Shown piece by piece: positions 1 to 12,960 of a DNA stretch of 64,000 nt. The notes under the pieces were generated by a model, which was not told the origin of the DNA, ran no database searches, and was given only the letters and a program-made list of their open reading frames with translations. The position numbers and the translations under genes were made by a program. How positions within the stretch are numbered: the stretch's first letter is position 1; each line of letters opens with the position of its first letter. The DNA is from Nemertoderma westbladi (lineage: Eukaryota; Xenacoelomorpha; Nemertodermatida; Nemertodermatidae): contig JAUCBJ010009153.1 in the NCBI GenBank assembly GCA_032718475.1, positions 62,001 to 126,000 of the forward strand, written 5' to 3'.

Positions 1-598
1 GTCCCAATTACCTAAAACAAAAATTCAACAGAGTACGCGATACACACTCTTACAGTACCAGAGCTAGTGCTTCAAACTTCTACCTCCCGAATTGTAAATC
101 CTTCGAATCTGATACTTTCTTTTTTAACGGCATAAAAAATTGGAACGCTCTGCCTAATGAAATTAAAAACCTAAATAATCAACATTCTTTTAAATCTGCA
201 GTTAAATCTCATCTCCGTGTGCAATGTAAAAATAGGTACAATAGTCCTACAGTAAGTTATTAGTTTATTAATTATTTACTATTTATACTGTAATTACGTT
301 TTTAATAAATTGTTCTGTACATTACATCTTTATCGTTGAGTCGGGCATTGTCACGCTCTCGGTAAAGTTGTACATGTACATAGTGTAATTACGTTTTATA
401 TTCGTTTAGGTTAGCGTAGTGTAATATTGTATTTGTAACCAAGTAACATAAAGGACCCCCTTGGAAATAAGCTGCAAAGCTTTAGGGGTAATCCTATATG
501 TTATGTTGGACAATACCTTTATACCGGTACATTGTTTGGTGTATTTGTTATTGTTTTTACATAATGTATAAATAAATCTATAAAATAAATCTATCTAT
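1..598 (+). mobile_element. 3' end of CR1/L2-like non-LTR retroelement (copy 1, cut by window start)
   Basis: This matches the last 600 bases of the fuller copy ending at 14372. It encodes the C-terminal tail of the reverse transcriptase ORF (stop TAG at about 261-263) and then an A/T-rich 3' UTR. The UTR holds a C-rich stretch near 456 and a matching AGGGG near 484, with a small AAGC/GCTT stem between them. A 3' stem-loop of this type is usual in CR1/L2-like elements, where the reverse transcriptase recognises the 3' end of its RNA. The element ends in short AAATAAAT/CTAT repeats and passes directly into satellite. Family assignment rests on the coding part seen in the other copies. Confidence 0.85.
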
Positions 599-2460
599 GG
601 CACTCTACCGGTACTACCTAGTAAAACAAACAAAGTTCGGCACTCTACCGGTACTACCTAGTAAAACAAACAAAGTGCGGCACTCTACCGGTACTACCTA
701 GTAAAACAAACAAAGTGCGGCACTCTACCGGTACCACCTAGTGAAACAAACAAAGTTCGGCACTTTACCGGTACTACCTAGTAAAACAAACAAAGTGCGG
801 CACTCTACCAGTACTACCTAGTAAAACAAACAAAGTGCGGCACTCTACCGGTACTACCTAGTAAAACAAACAAAGTTCGGCACTCTACCGGTACTACCTA
901 GTAAAACAAACAAAGTGCGGCACTCTACCAGTACTACCTAGTAAAACAAACAAAGTGCGGCACTCTACCGGTACTACCTAGTAAAACAAACAAAGTTCGG
1001 CACTCTACCGGTACTACCTAGTAAAACAAACAAAGTGCGCCACTTTACCGGTACTACCTAGTAAAACAAACAAAGTGCGGCACTCTACCGGTACTACCTA
1101 GTAAAACAAACAAAGTGCGGCACTCTACCGGTACTACCTAGTAAAACTCAAAGTCCGGCACTCTACCAGTACTACCTAGTAAAACAAACAAAGTGCGGCA
1201 CTCTAACGGTACTACCTAGTAAAACTCAAAGTTCGGCTCTCTACCGGTACTACCTAGTAAAACAAACAAAGTGCGGCACTCTACCAGTACTACCTGGTGA
1301 AACAAACAAAGTTCGGCACTCTACCAGTACTACCTAGTAATACAAACAAAGTGCGGCACTCTACCAGTACTACCTAGTAAAACTCAAAGTTCGGCACTCT
1401 ACCGGTACTACCTAGTAAAACAAACAAAGTGCGGCACTCTACCAGTACTACCTAGTAAAACTCAAAGTTCGGCACTCTACCGGTACTACCTAGTAAAACA
1501 AACAAAGTGCGGCACTCTACCGGTACTACCTAGTAAAACAAACAAAGTGCGGCACTCTACCGGTACTACCTAGTAAAACAAACAAAGTGCGGCACTCTAC
1601 CGGTACTACCTAGTAAAACTCAAAGTCCGGCACTCTACCAGTACTACCTAGTAAAACAAACAAAGTGCGGCACTCTAACGGTACTACCTATTAAAACTCA
1701 AAGTTCGGCACTCTACCGGTACTACCTAGTAAAACAAACAAAGTGCGGCACTCTACCAGTACTACCTGGTGAAACAAACAAAGTTCGGCACTCTACCAGT
1801 ACTACCTAGTAATACAAACAAAGTGCGGCACTCTACCAGTACTACCTAGTAAAACTCAAAGTTTGGCAATCTACCAGTACTACCTAGTAAAACAAACAAA
1901 GTTCGGCACTCTACCAGTACTACCTAGTGAAACTCAAAGTTCGTCCATCTACCAGAACTACCTAGTAAAACAAACAAAGTTCGGCACTCTACCAGTACTA
2001 CCTAGTGAAACAAACAAAGTTCGGCACTCTACCGGTACTACCTAGTAAAACAAACAAAGTCCGGCACTCTACCAGTACTACCTAGTAAAACAAACAAAGT
2101 GCGGCACTCTACCAGTACTACCTAGTGAAACAAACAAAGTGCGGCACACTACCAGTACTACCTAGTAAAACAAACAAAGTGCGGCACTCTACCGGTACTA
2201 CCTAGTGAAACAAACAAAGTGCGGCACTCTACCGGTACTACCTAGTGAAACAAACAAAGTTCGGCTCTCTACCAGTTCTACCTAGTGAAACAAACAAAGT
2301 TCGGCACTCTACCGGTACTACCTAGTAAAACAAACAAAGTGCGGCACTCTACCAGTACTACCTAGTGAAACAAACAAAGTTCGGCACTCTACCAGTACTA
2401 CCTAGTGAAACAAACAAAGTTCGGCACTCTACCGGTACTACCTAGTAAAACAAACAAAGT

Positions 2461-5400
2461 GCAGCACTCTACCGGTACAACCTAGTGAAACAAACAAAGT
2501 GCGGCACTCTACCAGTACTACCTAGTAAAACAAACAAAGTGCGGCACTCTACCAGTACTACCTAGTGAAACAAACAAAGTGCGGCACTCTACCAGTACTA
2601 CCTAGTAAAACAAACAAAGTGCGGCACTCTACCGGTACTACCTAGTGAAACAAACAAAGTGCGGCACTCTACCGGTACCACCTAGTGAAACAAACAAAGT
2701 TCGGCACTCTACCAGTACTACCTAGTAAAACAAACAAAGTTCGGCACTCTACCGGTACTACCTAGTAAAACTCAAAGTTCGGCAATCTACCAGTACTACC
2801 TAGTAAAACAAACAAAGTTCGGCACTCTACCAGTACTACCTTGTGAAACTCAAAGTTCGGCCATCTACCAGTACTACCTAGTAAAACAAACAAAGTTCGG
2901 CACTCTACCAGTACTACCTAGTGAAACAAACAAAGTTCGGCACTCTACCGGTACTACCTAGTAAAACAAACAAAGTTCGGCACTCTACCAGTACTACCTA
3001 GTAAAACAAACAAAGTGCGGCACTCTACCGGTACTACCTAGTAAAACAAACAAATTGCGGCACTCTACACTACCTAGTAAAACAACCAAAGTGCGGCACT
3101 CTACCAGTACTACCTAGTGAAACAAACAAAGTGCGGCACTCTACCAGTACTACCTAGTAAAACAAACAAAGTCCGGCACTCTACCAGTACTACCTAGTAA
3201 AACAAACAAAGTGCGGCACTCAACCAGTACTACCAGTAAAACAAACAAAGTGCGGCACTCTACCAGTACTACCTAGTAAAACAAACAAAGTGCGGCACTC
3301 TACCGGTACTACCTAGTAAAACAAACAAAGTGCGGCACTCTACCGGTACTACCTAGTGAAACAAACAAAGTTCGGCACTCTACCAGTACTACCTAGTGAA
3401 ACAAACAAAGTTCGGCACTCTACCGGTACTACCTAGTAAAACAAACAAAGTGCGGCACTCAACCAGTACTACCTAGTGAAACAAACAAAGTTCGGCACTC
3501 TACCAGTACTACCTAGTGAAACAAACAAAGTTCGGCACTCTACCGGTACTACCTAGTAAAACAAACGAAGTGCAGCACTCTACCAGTACTACCTAGTGAA
3601 ACAAACAAAGTGCGGCACTCTACCAGTACTACCTAGTAAAACAAACAAAGTGCGGCACTCTACCAGTACTACCTAGTGAAACAAACAAAGTGCGGCACTC
3701 TACCAGTACTACCTAGTAAAACAAACAAAGTGCGGCACTCTACCGGTACTACCTAGTGAAACAAACAAAGTGCGGCACTCTACCGGTACCACCTAGTGAA
3801 ACAAACAAAGTTCGGCACTCTACCAGTACTACCTAGTAAAACAAACAAAGTTCGGCACTCTACCGGTACTACCTAGTAAAACAAACAAAGTGCGGCACTC
3901 TACCAGTACTACCTAGTAAAACAAACAAAGTGCGGCACTCTACCGGTACTACCTAGTAAAACAAACAAAGTTCGGCACTCTACCGGTACTACCTAGTAAA
4001 ACAAACAAAGTGCGGCACTCTACCGGTACTACCTAGTAAAACAAACAAAGTGCGGCACTCTACCGGTACTACCTAGTAAAACAAACAAAGTGCGGCACTC
4101 TACCGGTACTACCTAGTAAAACTCAAAGTCCGGCACTCTACCGGTACTACCTAGTAAAACAAACAAAGTGCGGCACTCTACCAGTACTACCTGGTGAAAC
4201 AAACAAAGTTCGGCACTCTACCAGTACTACCTAGTAATACAAACAAAGTGCGGCACTCTACCAGTACTACCTAGTAAAACTCAAAGTTTGGCAATCTACC
4301 AGTACTACCTAGTAAAACAAACAAAGTGCGGCACTCTACCGGTACCACCTAGTGAAACAAACAAAGTTCGGCACTCTACCAGTACTACCTAGTAAAACAA
4401 ACAAAGTTCGGCACTCTACCGGTACTACCTAGTAAAACAAACAAAGTGCGGCACTCTACCAGTACTACCTGGTGAAACAAACAAAGTTCGGCACTCTACC
4501 AGTACTACCTAGTAAAACAAACACAGTGCGGCACTCTAACGGTACTACCTAGTAAAACTCAAAGTTCGGCACTCTACCGGTACTACCTAGTAAAACAAAC
4601 AAAGTGCGGCACTCTACCGGTACCACCTAGAGAAACAAACAAAGTTCGGCACTCTACCAGTACTACCTAGTAAAACAAACAAAGTTCGGCACTCTACCGG
4701 TACTACCTAGTAAAACAAACAAAGTGCGGCACTCTACCAGTACTACCTAGTAAAACAAACAAAGTGCGGCACTCTACCGGTACTACCTAGTAAAACAAAC
4801 AAAGTTCGGCACTCTACCGGTACTACCTAGTAAAACAAACAAAGTGCGGCACTCTACCGGTACTACCTAGTAAAACAAACAAAGTGCGGCACTCTACCGG
4901 TACTACCTAGTAAAACAAACAAAGTGCGGCACTCTACCGGTACTACCTAGTAAAACTCAAAGTCCGGCACTCTACCAGTACTACCTAGTAAAACAAACAA
5001 AGTGCGGCACTCTAACGGTACTACCTAGTAAAACTCAAAGTTCGGCTCTCTACCGGTACTACCTAGTAAAACAAACAAAGTGCGGCACTCTACCAGTACT
5101 ACCTGGTGAAACAAACAAAGTTCGGCACTCTACCAGTACTACCTAGTAATACAAACAAAGTGCGGCACTCTACCAGTACTACCTAGTAAAACTCAAAGTT
5201 CGGCACTCTACCGGTACTACCTAGTAAAACAAACAAAGTGCGGCACTCTACCAGTACTACCTAGTAAAACTCAAAGTTCGGCACTCTACCGGTACTACCT
5301 AGTAAAACAAACAAAGTGCGGCACTCTACCGGTACTACCTAGTAAAACAAACAAAGTGCGGCACTCTACCGGTACTACCTAGTAAAACAAACAAAGTGCG

Positions 5401-8400
5401 GCACTCTACCGGTACTACCTAGTAAAACAAACAAAGTGCAGCACTCTACCGGTACAACCTAGTGAAACAAACAAAGTGCGGCACTCTACCAGTACTACCT
5501 AGTAAAACAAACAAAGTGCGGCACTCTACCAGTACTACCTAGTGAAACAAACAAAGTGCGGCACTCTACCAGTACTACCTAGTAAAACAAACAAAGTGCG
5601 GCACTCTACCGGTACTACCTAGTGAAACAAACAAAGTGCGGCACTCTACCGGTACCACCTAGTGAAACAAACAAAGTTCGGCACTCTACCAGTACTACCT
5701 AGTAAAACAAACAAAGTTCGGCACTCTACCGGTACTACCTAGTAAAACTCAAAGTTCGGCAATCTACCAGTACTACCTAGTAAAACAAACAAAGTTCGGC
5801 ACTCTACCAGTACTACCTTGTGAAACTCAAAGTTCGGCCATCTACCATAACTACCTAGTAAAACAAACAAAGTTCGGCACTCTACCAGTACTACCTAGGG
5901 AAACAAACAAAGTTCGGCACTCTACCGGTACTACCTAGTAAAACAAACAAAGTTCGGCACTCTACCAGTACTACCTAGTAAAACAAACAAAGTGCGGCAC
6001 TCTACCGGTACTACCTAGTAAAACAAACAAAGTGCGGCACTCTACACTACCTAGTAAAACAACCAAAGTGCGGCACTCTACCAGTACTACCTAGTGAAAC
6101 AAACAAAGTGCGGCACTCTACCAGTACTACCTAGTAAAACAAACAAAGTCCGGCACTCTACCAGTACTACCTAGTAAAACAAACAAAGTGCGGCACTCTA
6201 CCAGTACTACCAGTAAAACAAACAAAGTGCGGCACTCTACCAGTACTACCTAGTAAAACAAACAAAGTGCGGCACTCTACCGGTACTACCTAGTAAAACA
6301 AACAAAGTGCGGCACTCTACCGGTACTACCTAGTGAAACAAACAAAGTTCGGCACTCTACCAGTACTACCTAGTGAAACAAACAAAGTTCGGCACTCTAC
6401 CGGTACTACCTAGTAAAACAAACAAAGTGCGGCACTCTACCAGTACTACCTAGTGAAACAAACAAAGTTCGGCACTCTACCAGTACTACCTAGTGAAACA
6501 AACAAAGTTCGGCACTCTACCGGTACTACCTAGTAAAACAAACGAAGTGCAGCACTCTACCAGTACTACCTAGTGAAACAAACAAAGTGCGGCACTCTAC
6601 CAGTACTACCTAGTAAAACAAACAAAGTGCGGCACTCTACCAGTACTACCTAGTGAAACAAACAAAGTGCGGCACTCTACCAGTACTACCTAGTAAAACA
6701 AACAAAGTGCGGCACTCTACCGGTACTACCTAGTGAAACAAACAAAGTGCGGCACTCTACCGGTACCACCTAGTGAAACAAACAAAGTTCGGCACTCTAC
6801 CAGTACTACCTAGTAAAACAAACAAAGTTCGGCACTCTACCGGTACTACCTAGTAAAACAAACAAAGTGCGGCACTCTACCAGTACTACCTAGTAAAACA
6901 AACAAAGTGCGGCACTCTACCGGTACTACCTAGTAAAACAAACAAAGTTCGGCACTCTACCGGTACTACCTAGTAAAACAAACAAAGTGCGGCACTCTAC
7001 CGGTACTACCTAGTAAAACAAACAAAGTGCGGCACTCTACCGGTACTACCTAGTAAAACAAACAAAGTGCGGCACTCTACCGGTACTACCTAGTAAAACT
7101 CAAAGTCCGGCACTCTACCGGTACTACCTAGTAAAACAAACAAAGTGCGGCACTCTACCAGTACTACCTGGTGAAACAAACAAAGTTCGGCACTCTACCA
7201 GTACTACCTAGTAATACAAACAAAGTGCGGCACTCTACCAGTACTACCTAGTAAAACTCAAAGTTTGGCAATCTACCAGTACTACCTAGTAAAACAAACA
7301 AAGTGCGGCACTCTACCGGTACCACCTAGTGAAACAAACAAAGTTCGGCACTCTACCAGTACTACCTAGTAAAACAAACAAAGTTCGGCACTCTACCGGT
7401 ACTACCTAGTAAAACAAACAAAGTGCGGCACTCTACCAGTACTACCTGGTGAAACAAACAAAGTTCGGCACTCTACCAGTACTACCTAGTAAAACAAACA
7501 CAGTGCGGCACTCTAACGGTACTACCTAGTAAAACTCAAAGTTCGGCACTCTACCGGTACTACCTAGTAAAACAAACAAAGTGCGGCACTCTACCGGTAC
7601 CACCTAGTGAAACAAACAAAGTTCGGCACTCTACCAGTACTACCTAGTAAAACAAACAAAGTTCGGCACTCTACCGGTACTACCTAGTAAAACAAACAAA
7701 GTGCGGCACTCTACCAGTACTACCTAGTAAAACAAACAAAGTGCGGCACTCTACCGGTACTACCTAGTAAAACAAACAAAGTTCGGCACTCTACCGGTAC
7801 TACCTAGTAAAACAAACAAAGTGCGGCACTCTACCGGTACTACCTAGTAAAACAAACAAAGTGCGGCACTCTACCGGTACTACCTAGTAAAACAAACAAA
7901 GTGCGGCACTCTACCGGTACTACCTAGTAAAACTCAAAGTCCGGCACTCTACCAGTACTACCTAGTAAAACAAACAAAGTGCGGCACTCTAACGGTACTA
8001 CCTAGTAAAACTCAAAGTTCGGCTCTCTACCGGTACTACCTAGTAAAACAAACAAAGTGCGGCACTCTACCAGTACTACCTGGTGAAACAAACAAAGTTC
8101 GGCACTCTACCAGTACTACCTAGTAATACAAACAAAGTGCGGCACTCTACCAGTACTACCTAGTAAAACTCAAAGTTCGGCACTCTACCGGTACTACCTA
8201 GTAAAACAAACAAAGTGCGGCACTCTACCAGTACTACCTAGTAAAACTCAAAGTTCGGCACTCTACCGGTACTACCTAGTAAAACAAACAAAGTGCGGCA
8301 CTCTACCGGTACTACCTAGTAAAACAAACAAAGTGCGGCACTCTACCGGTACTACCTAGTAAAACAAACAAAGTGCGGCACTCTACCGGTACTACCTAGT

Positions 8401-8414
8401 AAAACTCAAAGTCC
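2461..8414. repeat. Two tandem copies of a 2,977-bp higher-order satellite block
   Basis: Rare variants recur exactly 2,977 bp apart: GTGCAGCACTCT followed by GGTACAACC at 2461 and 5438, and the shortened monomer CTCTACACTACC at 3061 and 6038. The truncated TACTACCAGTAAAAC near 3230 recurs near 6207, and a GGCTCTCTACCGG variant at 5044 recurs at 8021. The block limits given are a convention starting at the first anchor. The two copies look nearly identical by eye, so this is a recent duplication of about 75 monomers. Confidence 0.8.
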
Positions 8415-8553
8415 GGCACTCTACCAGTACTACCTAGTAAAACAAACAAAGTGCGGCACTCTAACGGTACTACCTAGTAAAACTCAAAGTTCGGCACTCT
8501 ACCGGTACTACCTAGTAAAACAAACAAAGTGCGGCACTCTACCAGTACTACCT

Positions 8554-11537
8554 GGTGAAACAAACAAAGTTCGGCACTCTACCAGTACTACCTAGTAATA
8601 CAAACAAAGTGCGGCACTCTACCAGTACTACCTAGTAAAACTCAAAGTTTGGCAATCTACCAGTACTACCTAGTAAAACAAACAAAGTTCGGCACTCTAC
8701 GAGTACTAATAGTGAAACTCAAAGTTCGTCCATCTACCAGTACTACCTAGTAAAACAAACAAAGTTCGGCACTCTACCAGTACTATCTAGTGAAACAAAC
8801 AAAGTTCGGCACTCTACCGGTACTACCTAGTAAAACAAACAAAGTCCGGCACTCTACCAGTACTACCTAGTAAAACAAACAAAGTGCGGCACTCTACCAG
8901 TACTACCTAGTGAAACAAACAAAGTGCGGCACTCTACCAGTACTACCTAGTAAAACAAACAAAGTTCGGCACTCTACCGGTACTACCTAGTAAAACAAAC
9001 AAAGTGCGGCACTCTACCAGTACTACCTAGTAAAACAAACAAAGTGCGGCACTCTACCGGTACTACCTAGTAAAACAAACAAAGTTCGGCACTCTACCGG
9101 TACTACCTAGTAAAACAAACAAAGTGCGGCACTCTACCGGTACTACCTAGTAAAACAAACAAAGTGCGGCACTCTACGGGTACTACCTAGTAAAACAAAC
9201 AAAGTGCGGCACTCTACCGGTACTACCTAGTAAAACTCAAAGTCCGGCACTCTACCAGTACTACCTAGTAAAACAAACAAAGTGCGGCACTCTAACGGTA
9301 CTACCTAGTAAAACTCAAAGTTCGGCTCTCTACCGGTACTACCTAGTAAAACAAACAAAGTGCGGCACTCTACCAGTACTACCTGGTGAAACAAACAAAG
9401 TTCGGCACTCTACCAGTACTACCTAGTAATACAAACAAAGTGCGGCACTCTACCAGTACTACCTAGTAAAACTCAAAGTTCGGCACTCTACCGGTACTAC
9501 CTAGTAAAACAAACAAAGTGCGGCACTCTACCAGTACTACCTAGTAAAACTCAAAGTTCGGCACTCTACCGGTACTACCTAGTAAAACAAACAAAGTGCG
9601 GCACTCTACCGGTACTACCTAGTAAAACAAACAAAGTGCGGCACTCTACCGGTACTACCTAGTAAAACAAACAAAGTGCGGCACTCTACCGGTACTACCT
9701 AGTAAAACTCAAAGTCCGGCACTCTACCAGTACTACCTAGTAAAACAAACAAAGTGCGGCACTCTAACGGTACTACCTAGTAAAACTCAAAGTTCGGCAC
9801 TCTACCGGTACTACCTAGTAAAACAAACAAAGTGCGGCACTCTACCAGTACTACCTGGTGAAACAAACAAAGTTCGGCACTCTACCAGTACTACCTAGTA
9901 ATACAAACAAAGTGCGGCACTCTACCAGTACTACCTAGTAAAACTCAAAGTTTGGCAATCTACCAGTACTACCTAGTAAAACAAACAAAGTTCGGNNNNN
10001 NNNNNNNNNNNNNNNNNNNNNNNNNNNNNNNNNNNNNNNNNNNNNNNNNNNNNNNNNNNNNNNNNNNNNNNNNNNNNNNNNNNNNNNNNNNNNNNGGTGA
10101 AACAAACAAAGTTCGGCACTCTACCAGTACTACCTAGTAATACAAACAAAGTGCGGCACTCTACCAGTACTACCTAGTAAAACTCAAAGTTTGGCAATCT
10201 ACCAGTACTACCTAGTAAAACAAACAAAGTTCGGCACTCTACGAGTACTAATAGTGAAACTCAAAGTTCGTCCATCTACCAGTACTACCTAGTAAAACAA
10301 ACAAAGTTCGGCACTCTACCAGTACTATCTAGTGAAACAAACAAAGTTCGGCACTCTACCGGTACTACCTAGTAAAACAAACAAAGTCCGGCACTCTACC
10401 AGTACTACCTAGTAAAACAAACAAAGTGCGGCACTCTACCAGTACTACCTAGTGAAACAAACAAAGTGCGGCACTCTACCAGTACTACCTAGTAAAACAA
10501 ACAAAGTTCGGCACTCTACCGGTACTACCTAGTAAAACAAACAAAGTGCGGCACTCTACCAGTACTACCTAGTAAAACAAACAAAGTGCGGCACTCTACC
10601 GGTACTACCTAGTAAAACAAACAAAGTTCGGCACTCTACCGGTACTACCTAGTAAAACAAACAAAGTGCGGCACTCTACCGGTACTACCTAGTAAAACAA
10701 ACAAAGTGCGGCACTCTACGGGTACTACCTAGTAAAACAAACAAAGTGCGGCACTCTACCGGTACTACCTAGTAAAACTCAAAGTCCGGCACTCTACCAG
10801 TACTACCTAGTAAAACAAACAAAGTGCGGCACTCTAACGGTACTACCTAGTAAAACTCAAAGTTCGGCTCTCTACCGGTACTACCTAGTAAAACAAACAA
10901 AGTGCGGCACTCTACCAGTACTACCTGGTGAAACAAACAAAGTTCGGCACTCTACCAGTACTACCTAGTAATACAAACAAAGTGCGGCACTCTACCAGTA
11001 CTACCTAGTAAAACTCAAAGTTCGGCACTCTACCGGTACTACCTAGTAAAACAAACAAAGTGCGGCACTCTACCAGTACTACCTAGTAAAACTCAAAGTT
11101 CGGCACTCTACCGGTACTACCTAGTAAAACAAACAAAGTGCGGCACTCTACCGGTACTACCTAGTAAAACAAACAAAGTGCGGCACTCTACCGGTACTAC
11201 CTAGTAAAACAAACAAAGTGCGGCACTCTACCGGTACTACCTAGTAAAACTCAAAGTCCGGCACTCTACCAGTACTACCTAGTAAAACAAACAAAGTGCG
11301 GCACTCTAACGGTACTACCTAGTAAAACTCAAAGTTCGGCACTCTACCGGTACTACCTAGTAAAACAAACAAAGTGCGGCACTCTACCAGTACTACCTGG
11401 TGAAACAAACAAAGTTCGGCACTCTACCAGTACTACCTAGTAATACAAACAAAGTGCGGCACTCTACCAGTACTACCTAGTAAAACTCAAAGTTTGGCAA
11501 TCTACCAGTACTACCTAGTAAAACAAACAAAGTTCGG
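8554..11537. other. Probable false duplication flanking the assembly gap
   Basis: The 1,442 bases before the gap (8554-9995) match the 1,442 bases after it (10096-11537) at a constant offset of 1,542. The match includes private variants seen only in these two places, for example TACTATCTAGTG (8785 and 10327) and CTCTACGGGTAC (9174 and 10716). The copy of this region in array 2 contains one version only, and removing 1,542 bp makes both arrays collinear. The likely cause is two overlapping contigs joined with N's. Confidence 0.8.
9996..10095. other. Assembly gap of exactly 100 N
   Basis: A run of 100 N is a common placeholder for a gap of unknown size. Any reading frame across it (for example 9952-10137) is meaningless. 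Confidence 0.98.
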
Positions 11538-12960
11538 CACTCTACGAGTACTAATAGTGAAACTCAAAGTTCGTCCATCTACCAGTACTACCTAGTAAAA
11601 CAAACAAAGTTCGGCACTCTACCAGTACTACCTAGTGAAACAAACAAAGTTCGGCACTCTACCGGTACTACCTAGTAAAACAAACAAAGTCCGGCACTCT
11701 ACCAGTACTACCTAGTAAAACAAACAAAGTGCGGCACTCTACCAGTACTACCTAGTGAAACAAACAAAGTGCGGCACTCTACCAGTACTACCTAGTAAAA
11801 CAAACAAAGTGCGGCACTCTACCGGTACTACCTAGTGAAACAAACAAAGTGCGGCACTCTACCGGTACTACCTAGTGAAACAAACAAAGTTCGGCTCTCT
11901 ACCAGTTCTACCTAGTGAAACAAACAAAGTTCGGCACTCTACCGGTACTACCTAGTAAAACAAACAAAGTGCGGCACTCTACCAGTACTACCTAGTGAAA
12001 CAAACAAAGTTCGGCACTCTACCAGTACTACCTAGTGAAACAAACAAAGTTCGGCACTCTACCGGTACTACCTAGTAAAACAAACAAAGTGCAGCACTCT
12101 ACCGGTACAACCTAGTGAAACAAACAAACTGCGGCACTCTACCAGTACTACCTAGTAAAACAAACAAAGTGCGGCACTCTACCAGTACTACCTAGTGAAA
12201 CAAACAAAGTGCGGCACTCTACCAGTACTACCTAGTAAAACAAACAAAGTGCGGCACTCTACCGGTACTACCTAGTGAAACAAACAAAGTGCGGCACTCT
12301 ACCGGTACCACCTAGTGAAACAAACAAAGTTCGGCACTCTACCAGTACTACCTAGTAAAACAAACAAAGTTCGGCACTCTACCGGTACTACCTAGTAAAA
12401 CAAACAAAGTGTGGCACTCTACCAGTACTACCTAGTAAAACAAACAAAGTGCGGCACTCTACCAGTACTACCTAGTAAAACTCAAAGTTCGGCACTCTAC
12501 CGGTACTACCTAGTAAAACAAACAAAGTGCGGCACTCTACCGGTACTACCTAGTAAAACAAACAAAGTGCGGCACTCTACCGGTACTACCTAGTAAAACA
12601 AACAAAGTGCGGCACTCTACCGGTACTACCTAGTAAAACTCAAAGTCCGGCACTCTACCAGTACTACCTAGTAAAACAAACAAAGTGCGGCACTCTAACG
12701 GTACTACCTAGTAAAACTCAAAGTTCGGCACTCTCCCGGTACTACCTAGTAAAACAAACAAAGTGCGGCACTCTACCAGTACTACCTAGTAAAACTCAAA
12801 GTTTGGCAATCTACCAGTACTACCTAGTAAAACAAACAAAGTTCGGCACTCTACCAGTACTACCTAGTGAAACTCAAAGTTCGTCCATCTACCAGTACTA
12901 CCTAGTAAAACAAACAAAGTTCGGCACTCTACCAGTACTACCTAGTGAAACAAACAAAGT

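Larger units (their letters stand above)
599..12960. repeat. 40-bp satellite, array 1
   Basis: Head-to-tail monomers of 40 bp, with a 38-bp variant in which AAACAAACAAAG becomes AAACTCAAAG. Variation is concentrated at a few sites: ACCGGTAC or ACCAGTAC, GTAAAAC or GTGAAAC, AGTGCGG, AGTTCGG or AGTCCGG, and CACTCT, CCATCT or CAATCT. Rare private changes trace larger duplications inside the array. It contains a 100-N gap and a probable false duplication. Nothing here supports a gene; short ORFs such as 1863-2045 and 12411-12593 are by-products of monomer length. A centromeric or subtelomeric role is possible but nothing in the sequence decides it. Confidence 0.97.

Noticed and set aside
9952-10137. 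61-codon frame across the N gap
   Set aside because: Half of it is undetermined sequence.
599-12960. CRISPR array
   Set aside because: The 40-bp units abut directly with no unique spacers, run for kilobases, and lie with animal-type retroelements. This is a satellite.
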